Part shown: positions 47,122 to 56,605 of the stretch, in pieces
How the letters are laid out: every line of letters begins with the position of its first letter
Position numbering within the stretch: the stretch's first letter is position 1
Source: Candidatus Methylopumilus universalis
GTDB taxonomy: Bacteria > Pseudomonadota > Gammaproteobacteria > Burkholderiales > Methylophilaceae
Length of the DNA: 64,000 nucleotides
Direction: 5' to 3'
NCBI RefSeq assembly: GCF_006365315.1
Contig: NZ_CP040968.1
Coordinates: forward strand, 310,001 to 374,000
Program-made: the position numbers and the translations under genes
The notes under the pieces: model-generated
Told to the model about the DNA's origin: nothing
The model's input: the letters and a program-made list of their open reading frames with translations, nothing else
Databases searched by the model: none

Positions 47122-47610
47122 TTAAATACATTTATCTTCGCAGCCTTCTTCACTTACACCTAGAGAAAGAAGTAACTCGACCATTTTTTTATCGCCTTTT
47201 TCTTGTTTTACTACGCGGATAATAGACACGCCACCCTTCATTTTTTTATTAATATCAGCGCCCTTGGATGCAAGGTATTTAACAATTTCAGTTCTGCCAT
47301 CAAAAGCAGCATGGTGAAATGCATTCATTTTTGTAAGAGGATGCGTGTAATTAATATCAGCGCCATGTTCTGCTAAATATTTAAGCACTTGAAATTGACC
47401 TTTAGCAGCGGCCATAAGAAGGGGACTCCATGCAAAATAAGTTGCATTGACATCTACTTTTTTTACTTCAACATATTTTTTAACGATAGGCAGTTTGCCT
47501 TCATTTACAGCACCTGAAAATTCGATTTCTTCTGCATCTGTTAATGCAAAAAGTTGCATTGAGAAGGTGAGTAAAATTAATGTCAGTGTTGTTTTTAAAA
47601 ATTTATTCAT
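47122..47610 (-). CDS. Exported ankyrin-repeat protein (short)
   Basis: 162-residue precursor: signal peptide MNKFLKTTLTLILLTFSMQLFA, then three to four ankyrin repeats (SPLLMAAAKGQFQVLKYLAE, NAFHHAAFDGRTEIVKYLAS) and a short C-terminus with two cysteines (EGCEDKC) that could form a disulfide in the periplasm. ATG at 47610 is preferred to the ATG at 47628, which abuts the purL stop and would place charged residues before the signal; AAAGAG precedes the chosen start. Unrelated in length to the nine-repeat protein near nadE. Confidence 0.78.
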   Translation of the reverse strand: MNKFLKTTLTLILLTFSMQLFALTDAEEIEFSGAVNEGKLPIVKKYVEVKKVDVNATYFAWSPLLMAAAKGQFQVLKYLAEHGADINYTHPLTKMNAFHHAAFDGRTEIVKYLASKGADINKKMKGGVSIIRVVKQEKGDKKMVELLLSLGVSEEGCEDKCI

Positions 47611-47628
47611 ATTAAGTGACTCTTTCAT

Positions 47629-50600
47629 TTAGTTAAAAAATTGATAAGCATTTGCAAACATTTTATACCATGGCGCTAATTCATCCCATGCTTCAGGATG
47701 CCAAGAATTTTGTACCGCCCTATAAACTCTCTCTGGATGAGGCATCATAATTGAAAAACGTCCATTTTCAGAAGTAAATCCAGTAATTCCCTCAGGAGAG
47801 CCATTTGGATTCATAGGGTAGACAGAAGTTCCCTTATGGTAGTTATCAACATAGCGAAGTGTTGCAAGTTGATGATTTAAAACATCATTCATTTGAGTCT
47901 GGCTTTGATATTCTGTATAACCTTCACCATGGGCTACTGCAATAGGAAGGATGGCGCCATCCATTCCACTAAAAAATAAAGAATTAGACTTAAGAATTTC
48001 AACTGATACAAATCTTGCTTCAAATTGTTCAGATCTGTTTTTTACAAAGTGTGGCCACAATGCAGAGCCTGGAATAATTTCTTTAAGGTTGCTCATCATT
48101 TGACAGCCATTGCATATACCAAGTGCGATCGTATCAGGCCTCGAGAAAAATGCCGCAAAAGCGTCACGTGTTTTTGAATTAAATAGAATGGATTTAGCCC
48201 AGCCTTCACCTGCGCCTAATACATCGCCATATGAAAAGCCACCGCATGCAACTAGCGCTGAAAAATCAGTTAATGATTTTTGGCCTTGAATAATGTCTGA
48301 CATATGAACATCATGCGCTTCAAATCCTGCGGCAGAGAATGCAGCTGCCATTTCAACATGACCATTTACGCCTTGCTCTCTTAGGATGGCAATTTTAGGC
48401 TTCATCTTTTTAATTGCAAAAGACTGTGGAATTTCAAAATCAAATTTTGGGATAATACCTGGATCAAGGTCATCTGAAATTTGTGAAAACTCTTCCAGGG
48501 CAGACTCTGGATTATCCCTCATAGTTTGCATCTTGAAGGATGTTTCACTCCAAGCACTTTGCAAGTTTGATCTCGTCTCTTTAAATACAGTTTCATTCTG
48601 ATGTTGAATATGAATTGTTTGATTTTGACTGATAGATCCAATGAGGAAAGCATTGTGTTTTAGGGTCTCATTAATTTTTTTGAGTGTATTGGAAATATGC
48701 TCTTTTTGAACTTGTATGACAGCACCCAATTCTTCGTTAAATAAAATGGCTTTAATATCATTGCCGCAATTAGTTAAATCAATATCTAGACCACAGCGCC
48801 CTGCAAAAGCCATTTCAGTTAACGTTGCAAAAAGACCGCCATCAGATCGATCATGATAAGCCTCAATCACGTTTTCATTTTTAAGTGTTTGAATCACATC
48901 AAAGAATGCTTTAAGTGTTTTCGCATCATCAAGCGTAGGAGGGATATCACCTACTTCATTGAACACTAAATTAAATGTGGAAGCCCCTAATCTATTTTTG
49001 CCTAAACCTAAATCGATGTAGATAAGACCGCTATCCTTAAGGCTTCTATTAAGTGTTGGCGTTAATGTTTTTCTAGCATCAAAGACGGGTGCAAAAGCAC
49101 TTACAATAAGAGACACAGGAGAGACCACCATTTTTTCTTTTGTGCCATCTAACCAGGCTGTTTTCATAGACATGGAATCTTTACCGACTGGAATACTGAT
49201 ACCTAAGTCAGGACATAGGCGCATGCCGATTTCTTCAACGGCATCAAATAAGGCAGCGTCTTCCCCATCATGACCTGCTGACGCCATCCAATTGGCTGAT
49301 AATTTAATATCTTCCAAATGACGAATCGAGGCTGCAGATAAATTGGTAATAGCTTCGCCTAAGGCCATACGAACAGAAGCTTTTGCATCGATCATCGCAA
49401 TAGGTGTTTTTTCGCCAATAGCAAAAGCCTCACCGAGTAAACTATCAAATGATGATAACGTGACGGCAACATCAGCAACTGGCACTTGCCAAGGACCTAC
49501 AAGCTGATCTCTTGCAATCAATCCTGTCACTGAACGATCGCCAATATGAATTAGGAACATTTTATTTGCTACAGCTGGGTATCTCAGAACACGATAAGCC
49601 GCATCTTTGATGTCAATATTTTCTGTGGTAAACCTTTTAAGAGCCTTTTCTTTTCGTTTCACATTGCGCGTCATCTTAGGTGGCTTGCCTAAGAGAGTAG
49701 ATAAATCCATATGGACCGCATCTTTTTTTAGAAGACTATCTTCGACGATGAGTTGTTTATCTTTTTTTGCAACACCTACAATCGCGAAGGGGCATCTTTC
49801 TCTCTCACAAAGCGACTTAAACAAATCAAGATCTTTTTCTATAATAGCCAGTACATAGCGCTCTTGGGCTTCATTACACCAGAGCTCACGTGGTGACATA
49901 CTGGGCTCTTCATTATTAATTGAACGTAATTGAAATGTTGCCCCCACGCCGCCATCATTGACTAATTCAGGGAATGCATTTGATAAACCACCAGCACCTA
50001 CATCATGAATGCTTAAGATGGGATTGTCTTTGCCTAATTGCCAGCATCGATCAATCACTTCTTGCGCTCTTCTTTGTAATTCGGGATTGCCTCGTTGCAC
50101 AGAATCAAAGTCTAGATTTTCTGCATTAAATCCAGTCCCCATACTTGAGGCTGCACCACCACCTAATCCAATAAGCATTGCCGGACCACCTAATTGAATG
50201 AGAAGAGCGCCTGGAGGAATTGCGTGTTTTTTCGTATGGATATCGTTAATACTTCCAATGCCGCCTGCTAACATAATGGGCTTATGAAAACCTTTTATTT
50301 CATTATCATGCTTAATTTCTAATGTTCTAAAGTAACCTGCAATATTAGGCCTGCCGAATTCATTATTATAAGAAGCGCCACCAATCGGACCATCAATCAT
50401 AATTTGAAGTGCTGATGATATGCGGGAAGGCGCACCATAGATATCTTTTTCCCAGGGCTGAATAAATTCAGGAATATGTAAATTAGAAACTGAAAATCCT
50501 GTAAGACCTGCTTTAGGTTTTGAACCTCTTCCTGTTGCGCCCTCATCTCGAATCTCACCCCCTGCACCAGTCGCAGCTCCCGAGAAAGGAGAAATGGCTG

Positions 50601-51516
50601 TTGGATGATTATGTGTTTCCACTTTCATAATAAAGTGAGTTAATTCTTTATGATCTTCATAAACACCATTTTGATTTGGATAAAATCGATTAATCTCAGC
50701 ACCTTCTACGATAGAAGAGTTATCCGAGTAAGCCACAATCGTATTACCTGGATGTAACTGATGTGTATTTTTAATCATGCCAAAAAGTGATTTAGATTCT
50801 GCCTTACCATCTATAACCCAATCAGCATTAAATATTTTATGACGGCAGTGCTCAGAATTTGCTTGAGCAAACATCATGAGTTCAGCATCTGTAGGATTTC
50901 TTTTGATGGAGATAAAGTAATTAAATAAATAATCGATTTCATCTTCAGATAACGCAAGCCCGAGATTTTTATTAAAATCATTTAAGACTTGTTTGCCGCC
51001 TTCAAGTATCTCTGCGAACTGAATGGTCTTGGGCGGAAGATGAGAAAAAAGAGATTGAGCTTCATCAAGATCAAAAATAGAAATTTCTGTCATACGATCA
51101 TGCAGTAATAAAGAAAGCCCTTTCTTTTCATCTTGCGATAATAAAGATTCATCTTTTAACACTACATAAACGGCGATGGCTCTTTCGATACGTTTGATAT
51201 CATGAAGACCGCAATGGTTTGCAATGTCAGTTGCCCTCGAAGCCCATGGTGATATCGTACCTGGACGTGGAATCGTGATAATGGAATTATTTTTATACTT
51301 TAATGGATGAGCCTTGGGACCATAATGCAGAATTTTTTCTAAGATGACTTTTTCTGAGTCTGTAATTTTTTTTTCGCACCAAACAATATGAATGTATTCA
51401 GAATGAATATCTTTGATTTGGCCATTAACTTTTTGAAGCCTTCCAAGAAGCTTTTCTTTTCTAAACTTTGAATAAGCTGGACCGCCAGCGATATGAACAA
51501 TTTCTTGGCTTTGCAT
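47629..51516 (-). CDS. purL: Phosphoribosylformylglycinamidine synthase
   Basis: Fourth step of purine synthesis, the large single-chain form (1295 residues) of beta/gammaproteobacteria. Order: N-terminal PurS-like domain, linker, tandem PurM-like synthase domains (MKVETHNHPTAISPFSGAATG, GLGGGAASSM, SGGLFATL-like HDRSDGGLFA), and a C-terminal class I glutaminase with the nucleophile in ALGICNGCQMMS and the PHPERVYR histidine/glutamate. It heads a leftward series with three small genes. The upstream frame ends against the feoB terminal region with an 84-base gap. Confidence 0.97.
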   Translation of the reverse strand: MQSQEIVHIAGGPAYSKFRKEKLLGRLQKVNGQIKDIHSEYIHIVWCEKKITDSEKVILEKILHYGPKAHPLKYKNNSIITIPRPGTISPWASRATDIANHCGLHDIKRIERAIAVYVVLKDESLLSQDEKKGLSLLLHDRMTEISIFDLDEAQSLFSHLPPKTIQFAEILEGGKQVLNDFNKNLGLALSEDEIDYLFNYFISIKRNPTDAELMMFAQANSEHCRHKIFNADWVIDGKAESKSLFGMIKNTHQLHPGNTIVAYSDNSSIVEGAEINRFYPNQNGVYEDHKELTHFIMKVETHNHPTAISPFSGAATGAGGEIRDEGATGRGSKPKAGLTGFSVSNLHIPEFIQPWEKDIYGAPSRISSALQIMIDGPIGGASYNNEFGRPNIAGYFRTLEIKHDNEIKGFHKPIMLAGGIGSINDIHTKKHAIPPGALLIQLGGPAMLIGLGGGAASSMGTGFNAENLDFDSVQRGNPELQRRAQEVIDRCWQLGKDNPILSIHDVGAGGLSNAFPELVNDGGVGATFQLRSINNEEPSMSPRELWCNEAQERYVLAIIEKDLDLFKSLCERERCPFAIVGVAKKDKQLIVEDSLLKKDAVHMDLSTLLGKPPKMTRNVKRKEKALKRFTTENIDIKDAAYRVLRYPAVANKMFLIHIGDRSVTGLIARDQLVGPWQVPVADVAVTLSSFDSLLGEAFAIGEKTPIAMIDAKASVRMALGEAITNLSAASIRHLEDIKLSANWMASAGHDGEDAALFDAVEEIGMRLCPDLGISIPVGKDSMSMKTAWLDGTKEKMVVSPVSLIVSAFAPVFDARKTLTPTLNRSLKDSGLIYIDLGLGKNRLGASTFNLVFNEVGDIPPTLDDAKTLKAFFDVIQTLKNENVIEAYHDRSDGGLFATLTEMAFAGRCGLDIDLTNCGNDIKAILFNEELGAVIQVQKEHISNTLKKINETLKHNAFLIGSISQNQTIHIQHQNETVFKETRSNLQSAWSETSFKMQTMRDNPESALEEFSQISDDLDPGIIPKFDFEIPQSFAIKKMKPKIAILREQGVNGHVEMAAAFSAAGFEAHDVHMSDIIQGQKSLTDFSALVACGGFSYGDVLGAGEGWAKSILFNSKTRDAFAAFFSRPDTIALGICNGCQMMSNLKEIIPGSALWPHFVKNRSEQFEARFVSVEILKSNSLFFSGMDGAILPIAVAHGEGYTEYQSQTQMNDVLNHQLATLRYVDNYHKGTSVYPMNPNGSPEGITGFTSENGRFSIMMPHPERVYRAVQNSWHPEAWDELAPWYKMFANAYQFFN

Positions 51517-51554
51517 GATTTGGGTAGTGTTTAAGACGTTACTTTAAGCTTATG

Positions 51555-51563
51555 ATTTTAACA
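51555..51563 (-). promoter_or_regulatory. Extended -10 promoter candidate for purL
   Basis: The minus strand reads TGTTAAAAT, an extended -10 element (TGn plus five of six -10 matches), about 39 bases upstream of the purL ATG. No clear -35 box is present. No PurR-type operator was recognised. Confidence 0.4.
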
Positions 51564-51600
51564 GAAGCTATTTTTTTAAACCTTGTTAATTTTTACTAAA

Positions 51601-53391
51601 TTAACTAGAAAAATAGAGCGAGGTTTGATAGAAAATAAAGCTAAAAACCCAGGCCAGAAGAAGAGCCCAGAAAACAGAATAAATCACAAATGAAAGACTT
51701 TTAGATTCATTTCTAAGCGTAGCAATTGTTGAAAGACAGGGTGTATAAATAAGGGTAAAAATCATAAAACTAATCGCCTGTATTTGGCTTACATTACTGT
51801 AAAGGTGATGGGCTAGTGCAGATCCTTCTACGCCATAAATCACAGCTAATGCGCCAATCACAATCTCTTTAGCGATAAAGCCAAAAATTAAAGCAATCAC
51901 TAATTGTTCGTTGATGCCAATGGGGTGAAAAATAGGGGACAACCATTTGCCTAGTTGGCCTGAATAAGTAAGCTCGCTGGCGATAGGGACATCCATTGGA
52001 AAGTGGGTTAATGCCCATACAAGAAGAACGCCAATAATAATAAATTTGGTAGCGCGCGTCAGAAAATGCTTAATCTCAAGAACGCTTCTTTTGATAATCT
52101 GATTCATCGTAGGAAAGCGGTAGGGAGGTAATTCAATGATGATAGGCTCTTTATTTTTAAACTGATGTTTAAAGATGAGGGCTGAAATAAAGATCGTAAA
52201 AAAGCTTAATAAATAAAGACCAAAAAGAACCAGTGGCCCGTATTTAGCACTAAAAAGAGCCGTGATAATAAATAAAAATACTTGAAGTCTCGCTGAGCAG
52301 AGTGAGAATGGAATTACAAACATCGTTAAAAGACGCAGTTCTTTTGTGCGCATAATTTTAGTACCCATGAGCGCCGGCACATTGCAACCAAAGCCCATAA
52401 GCATCATGACAAAACCTCTTCCATCTAAACCTATTTTTTCCATCAATGTATCCATCAAAAATGCAGCTCTAGAAAAATAACCGCTATCTTCTACGACGCT
52501 CATAATAAGGAAGAAGAGAACAATGATTGGTACAAAAGCAGCCACCGTGGTCACGCCTAGATAGAGACCATCTAAAAGCAGGCTTTGGAAAATGCCATGA
52601 TGATCTGTGAATAACGGTTCAAGATAATCCACCCTAAAAAAATCAAAGAATTGCGTCATTAAATCTTGAATGGGTTTGCCGAGAGTAAAAATAAACTGAA
52701 AAATTGAAAATACAATAATAAAGAAGATAGGTAAGCCCCAATAAGGATCTAGAAAAAGCCTATCTAATTTTTTGGTATTTTTGTCGTTGAGTTTGATAGG
52801 GTACTTAACAGTTAATTTAATTAATGTCTGAATCGTTTTTTCATTCGATATTTGATCAGATGCATTTAGTGGCTTAATTTTTTTAATCGGAGTAGTGACT
52901 TTTTGATTTATGACTTTAGTGCATGCTTTTAAAAGCTCAGCTATACCTTCGCCATATTTGGCGCTTGTTTTAATGGCGGGCGTTTTAAGTTTTTTTTCTA
53001 ATAACAAAGCATCAATAGTGATACCCATTTTCTTTGCTTCGTCATGCATATTAAGGGCGAGCACGCAGGGTATGTTAAGTTTTTGAAGTTGCAGCAGCAA
53101 AGAAAGCTGTCGTTCAATTTGAGCGCTACATAAAACAACAATGGCTAAATCAATCTTGTTCTGATTGATAAAGCTTTGCACAATTTTCTCATCTTCAGAT
53201 AGGCCTTGAAGATCATAAATACCTGGAAGATCAACTAATTCTGCGATGTGGCCACCTAAGAATGTTTTAACCGCATGAAGATCAACAGTGATACCAGGCC
53301 AATTACCGACGCGCGCAGATGAGCCGCTTAAGCGATTAAAAAGTGTCGACTTCCCAGTATTGGGCATGCCTAAAAAAGCGATACGTTTCAT
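51601..53391 (-). CDS. feoB: Ferrous iron transport protein B, short form
   Basis: Inner-membrane Fe(II) transporter. The 596-residue protein has an N-terminal G domain with G1 GMPNTGKST (8-16), G2 NWPGITVD, G3 DLPGIYDL and G4 LNMHD, then the membrane part with two Gate segments (FLFIITALFSAKYGPLVLF and FGFIAKEIVIGALAVIYG) including the invariant cysteines MGFGCNVPALMGT and IPFSLCSARLQVFLF. It is about 170 residues shorter than E. coli FeoB but close to epsilonproteobacterial forms. It overlaps feoA by 4 bases; no feoC is present. Confidence 0.94.
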   Translation of the reverse strand: MKRIAFLGMPNTGKSTLFNRLSGSSARVGNWPGITVDLHAVKTFLGGHIAELVDLPGIYDLQGLSEDEKIVQSFINQNKIDLAIVVLCSAQIERQLSLLLQLQKLNIPCVLALNMHDEAKKMGITIDALLLEKKLKTPAIKTSAKYGEGIAELLKACTKVINQKVTTPIKKIKPLNASDQISNEKTIQTLIKLTVKYPIKLNDKNTKKLDRLFLDPYWGLPIFFIIVFSIFQFIFTLGKPIQDLMTQFFDFFRVDYLEPLFTDHHGIFQSLLLDGLYLGVTTVAAFVPIIVLFFLIMSVVEDSGYFSRAAFLMDTLMEKIGLDGRGFVMMLMGFGCNVPALMGTKIMRTKELRLLTMFVIPFSLCSARLQVFLFIITALFSAKYGPLVLFGLYLLSFFTIFISALIFKHQFKNKEPIIIELPPYRFPTMNQIIKRSVLEIKHFLTRATKFIIIGVLLVWALTHFPMDVPIASELTYSGQLGKWLSPIFHPIGINEQLVIALIFGFIAKEIVIGALAVIYGVEGSALAHHLYSNVSQIQAISFMIFTLIYTPCLSTIATLRNESKSLSFVIYSVFWALLLAWVFSFIFYQTSLYFSS

Positions 53392-53621
53392 GCTGCAGCT
53401 GAAGTAATATTAATGAGCGAAGCTTCGTGCTCTCTAATCATGAGTTCGGTTGTATCAATCATGATATGAAAAGGACCTTTAAATTGAGCTTTTCTTAGAA
53501 CAGTTATTTTTTTCCCACGGCGAAGCCCCATGGCATTTAGCCTTTGAATAAGCAGGCGGTCCATATTGAGTTTATGGATAATGCCACTTTGACCTTCTGC
53601 TAGCTCTAATAAGGTAGTCAT
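53388..53621 (-). CDS. feoA: Ferrous iron transport protein A
   Basis: Small SH3-fold cytoplasmic partner of FeoB. The 77-residue protein shows the family pattern LLELAEGQSGIIHKL, RLNAMGLRRGKKITVLRKA and GPFHIMIDTTELMIRE. A Fur box and a perfect -10 element lie immediately upstream, and the 4-base overlap with feoB implies coupled translation. Confidence 0.93.
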   Translation of the reverse strand: MTTLLELAEGQSGIIHKLNMDRLLIQRLNAMGLRRGKKITVLRKAQFKGPFHIMIDTTELMIREHEASLINITSAAA

Positions 53622-53633
53622 AGATATCTAAAT

Positions 53634-53652
53634 GATAATGATTCTTATTATT
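53634..53652 (-). promoter_or_regulatory. Fur box of the feoAB promoter
   Basis: The plus strand GATAATGATTCTTATTATT matches 15 of 19 positions of the classical Fur consensus. It covers the expected start site and overlaps the minus-strand -10 box TATAAT (53650-53655) of feoA, so Fur with iron would block RNA polymerase. The box ends 12 bases before the feoA ATG. Confidence 0.8.
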
Positions 53653-53660
53653 ATATACAA

Positions 53661-53684
53661 AAAAGCCTGCATAGCGCAGGCTTT
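53661..53684 (-). terminator. Rho-independent terminator after ppiC
   Basis: Read leftward, stem AAAGCCTGC/GCAGGCTTT (53676-53684 with 53662-53670, five-base loop) ends in a T run, 24 bases past the ppiC stop. The -10 box of feoA begins only 6 bases beyond it, so the terminator occupies the place of the feoA -35 region. Confidence 0.88.
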
Positions 53685-53708
53685 GTGTGGTTTCTGAGGA
53701 CAGCTTCT

Positions 53709-54503
53709 TTATTTGCGATTATCTACAATCTTGGCTTTTGCTTTGAGATCTAATACAAGCTTATCAAGTTGTTTTTGTTGAAGCGTTTTAGCTAAACCCT
53801 CTTTCACTTTATCAAATTCAGGCGCTTGAAGTGTTCTTGTATCTTCCAATTTGATCACATGCCAACCAAATTGCGTTTGTACAGGCGTTGTTGTGAAGTT
53901 ACCTTTTTTAAGAGAAGTGAGTGCTTCAGCAAATGGTTTAACCATGGAGTTAGCAGGGAACCAACCTAAGTCACCGCTTTTATCTTTTGAACCCGGGTCT
54001 TTTGATTTTTCTTTAGCAATCTTACTAAAGTTGCCACCTTTATTGAGTTCAGCAATCACGTCTTTAGCTTCTTGTTCGTTTGCTAAAAGAATATGTTTTG
54101 CATTGAACTCCTGAGTTCCTAAATCTTTCTTGTATTGCTCATATGCATTTTTAATATCAGATTCTGAAATAGGATTTTTTTGAACATAACCTTGTAAGAA
54201 TGTGTTGTATAACATTTCTTTACGAGCTAACTCTTCTTTTAAAAGATAAGTTGCATCTTTATTTAATCCAGTTCTTTCCGCTTCTTGGTTGATAAGTTCC
54301 ATTGCAATCATACGATTCACAATCATGTTGTTAAGATTGTCATCCATTTTTTGACCGCGACTTGCGAGATCTTTTACTACAAAATCATATAGATTTTTTT
54401 TAATAGGTTTTCCATTGACTGTAATATTTAAATCAGCTGCTAGAGCCAAACTTCCAATCTGGATAAGTAAAACAAAAACGAAGGTTTTGATAAAAGAAAA
54501 CAT
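53709..54503 (-). CDS. Periplasmic parvulin-type peptidyl-prolyl isomerase
   Basis: 264-residue exported protein: signal peptide ending SLALA, an N-terminal SurA-like helical chaperone region (about 25-130) and one parvulin domain with NAKHILL, KDPGSKDKSGDLGWF and TQFGWHVIKLED. PpiC/PrsA-like; it has one parvulin domain where SurA has two. A good AAGGAG precedes the ATG. It ends the yciB-yciI-bolA-ppiC series typical of betaproteobacteria. Confidence 0.9.
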   Translation of the reverse strand: MFSFIKTFVFVLLIQIGSLALAADLNITVNGKPIKKNLYDFVVKDLASRGQKMDDNLNNMIVNRMIAMELINQEAERTGLNKDATYLLKEELARKEMLYNTFLQGYVQKNPISESDIKNAYEQYKKDLGTQEFNAKHILLANEQEAKDVIAELNKGGNFSKIAKEKSKDPGSKDKSGDLGWFPANSMVKPFAEALTSLKKGNFTTTPVQTQFGWHVIKLEDTRTLQAPEFDKVKEGLAKTLQQKQLDKLVLDLKAKAKIVDNRK

Positions 54504-54539
54504 AAAGCTCCTTGGTTATTAATATTGAAAAGTGATTCC

Positions 54540-54788
54540 TTAAGGCAAATCAGCTTTGATACTTAATGCATGAATTTTTTCAGGAATTAAATCTTTAAGC
54601 GCATCGTATACGAGGCGATGCCTCATTATGGTTGATTTTCCTAAAAAATGCGAACTAGTAATTTCCAGATCGAAATGACCCCCACCTGTATTACCTGTAT
54701 GACCTTTATGAAGGTCGCTTAAATCTTTAAGGCTTATATGGGAAGGCTCTAAAAATGCTAGCCTTTGTTTAATAATGTCTTGAATCAT
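54540..54788 (-). CDS. bolA: BolA family protein
   Basis: 82-residue KH-like-fold protein related to BolA/IbaG, implicated in iron-sulfur trafficking with monothiol glutaredoxins and in stress morphology. Visible family features are GGHFDLEITSSHFLGKSTIMRHRLVYDAL, with the conserved His in the MRHRLVY segment. It lies between yciI and ppiC in the same leftward transcript, 6 bases from yciI. Confidence 0.9.
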   Translation of the reverse strand: MIQDIIKQRLAFLEPSHISLKDLSDLHKGHTGNTGGGHFDLEITSSHFLGKSTIMRHRLVYDALKDLIPEKIHALSIKADLP

Positions 54789-54794
54789 AAATAT

Positions 54795-55094
54795 TTAAGG
54801 AAGTGTTTTTCTAAAAGGTTTTACTTCAACAGAAGCATATACACCTGAAATGTAAAAAGGATCTTCATGCGCCCAGAGGATAGCTTCATCGAGCGAAGAA
54901 AATTCAGCGACAATCAGACTGCCTGTAAAACCATCCAAGCCCGGGTCGATTGAGTCAATAGCAGGTAAGGGTCCTGCGAGAACCAGTTTACCTTGATCTT
55001 GCAATACTTTAATCCGCGCTAAATGCGCGGGCCGATGAGCCAATCTTTTGTCGAGACTGTTTTGATGGTCTTTGGCGATGATGGCGTAAAACAT
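54795..55094 (-). CDS. yciI: YciI family protein
   Basis: 99-residue ferredoxin-like-fold protein of the YciI/YCII family with the proposed active-site pair: histidine in RPAHLARIKVL and aspartate in LPAIDS. The WAHEDPFYISGVY segment near the C-terminus is family-typical. Biochemical role unknown; related domains act in chlorocatechol breakdown. Its ATG is 1 base after the yciB stop. Confidence 0.9.
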   Translation of the reverse strand: MFYAIIAKDHQNSLDKRLAHRPAHLARIKVLQDQGKLVLAGPLPAIDSIDPGLDGFTGSLIVAEFSSLDEAILWAHEDPFYISGVYASVEVKPFRKTLP

Positions 55095-55095
55095 A

Positions 55096-55623
55096 TTATT
55101 TATGATTTGCTCTCGATGCTAAGATCCCAATCAAGACGGCATAGCACATGATTAATCCTGTGATACCAAATAATTTAAAGTTAACCCACGTACTTTCTGA
55201 AAAATTAAAAGCTATATAAAGATTGAGCGCGCCTAACACACCAAAAAATACAGCTGAAGTTATGCTGATTTGGTCCCAACCTTTTTCAGTCAATTGGATT
55301 TGTTTTCCCATAAGATTTTTAACAAGGTTTTTTTTCTTAAAAAATTGAAAAAATAAAAGTGCGCCTGATAATAGCCAATACAAAATACTAGGTTTCCATT
55401 TAATGAAATTTGCATCATGAAGCCATAAAGTAGTGCCACCTAAAATACTGATCAATACTGCATTAAATATAAGTAACTTGTCGACTCTCTTATGAACGAG
55501 CTTGCTATAAATCACTTGAAAGATCGTGGCGCCAATAACGACTAATGTTGCGGTATAAATGTTTGAAAATTTATAAGCAATAAAAAAAAGGATGACGGGA
55601 AATAGATCGAATAGAAATTTCAT
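55096..55623 (-). CDS. yciB: Inner-membrane septation protein A (YciB/IspZ)
   Basis: 175-residue integral membrane protein with five predicted TM segments and the family start MKFLFDLFPVILFFIAYKF. KWKPSILYWLLSGALLF and GKQIQLTEKGWDQISI match YciB, needed for normal cell envelope and septum synthesis in enteric bacteria. Heads the leftward series; divergent from the PHP gene across 87 bases. Confidence 0.92.
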   Translation of the reverse strand: MKFLFDLFPVILFFIAYKFSNIYTATLVVIGATIFQVIYSKLVHKRVDKLLIFNAVLISILGGTTLWLHDANFIKWKPSILYWLLSGALLFFQFFKKKNLVKNLMGKQIQLTEKGWDQISITSAVFFGVLGALNLYIAFNFSESTWVNFKLFGITGLIMCYAVLIGILASRANHK

Positions 55624-55710
55624 TTGTAAAATTACCCCAAGCTTTCGTTAATTATCTTTGGTAAAGACTATCTGATACTATGGTAGTTCATATTGAAGTA
55701 CTAAATATCC

Positions 55711-56556
55711 ATGATTGATCTTCACTCACATTCTACTATATCTGATGGTTTGTTAACTCCAAGCGGACTAGTTCAGCATGCACACTCTAAAGGTATTAAA
55801 GTGCTTGCCTTAACTGACCATGACGATGTTGAAGGTTTGAAAGAGGCTGCATCGGAAGCAAATTTATTAGGCATGCATTTAGTGCATGGCGTTGAAATTT
55901 CAGTGACTTGGAAAAGAAACACAATTCATATCGTTGGATTAAATGTGGACTCTCAAAATAAAATACTATTACAAGGACTTTCTTCCATTAGAGAAGGGCG
56001 TTTTGAGAGAGCCAAACAAATGGCACATTCACTTGATCAAATAGGAATCAAAGGGAGTTTGGAGGGCGCATTAAAATACGCAAAATCAGGCATTTTAGGC
56101 CGTACGCATTTTGCAAGATTTTTAGTAGAAACAGGGCATGCTAAAGATGTCAAAACCGTATTCAAAAATTATCTCGTGAAAGGCAGGCCGGGTTTCATCG
56201 AGCACACCTGGACGAGCTTAGAAAATGCGCTTTTATGGATTCATGAAAGTGGTGGCATTGCAGCTATTGCGCATCCTGCAAGATATGATCTAGGTAAAAA
56301 TAATCTTTTGGCGTTTTTAAATGAATTTAAAGAGCTGGGTGGTCAAGGCATTGAGGTCATTTCAGGAAGTCATACAACTGAAGATTCTTTAAAATTTGCA
56401 AGAATTGCAGAAGAGTTTGAATTCCTAGCATCCACAGGTTCTGACTATCATGGACCAGGCATTTCTTACAGGGAGATGGGGTCTTTACCAAAGATACCCG
56501 AAACATGCATTCCGATATGGAAAAGTTGGAATGAAGTCAATGCCTTACTGAACTAA
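55711..56556 (+). CDS. PHP-domain phosphoesterase (RNase AM/YciV family)
   Basis: 281-residue PHP-fold metal-dependent phosphoesterase. The N-terminal metal motif DLHSHSTISDG (H5, H7), ALTDHDDVEG, the GVEIS glutamate, IAHPARYD and the C-terminal GSDYHGPG form the trinuclear site. E. coli YciV (RNase AM) is a 5'-3' exonuclease maturing ribosomal RNA and also acting on 3',5'-nucleoside bisphosphates. It leads a rightward series with the M50 protease, trpS, scpAB and rluB, although 68 bases separate it from the next gene. A yciO/sua5 gene found between them in many relatives is absent. Confidence 0.87.
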   Translation: MIDLHSHSTISDGLLTPSGLVQHAHSKGIKVLALTDHDDVEGLKEAASEANLLGMHLVHGVEISVTWKRNTIHIVGLNVDSQNKILLQGLSSIREGRFERAKQMAHSLDQIGIKGSLEGALKYAKSGILGRTHFARFLVETGHAKDVKTVFKNYLVKGRPGFIEHTWTSLENALLWIHESGGIAAIAHPARYDLGKNNLLAFLNEFKELGGQGIEVISGSHTTEDSLKFARIAEEFEFLASTGSDYHGPGISYREMGSLPKIPETCIPIWKSWNEVNALLN

Positions 56557-56605
56557 TTTTTTTCTTAAAAACACATATTTCTTGAATGAATATAAGAATA
56601 TTCAA

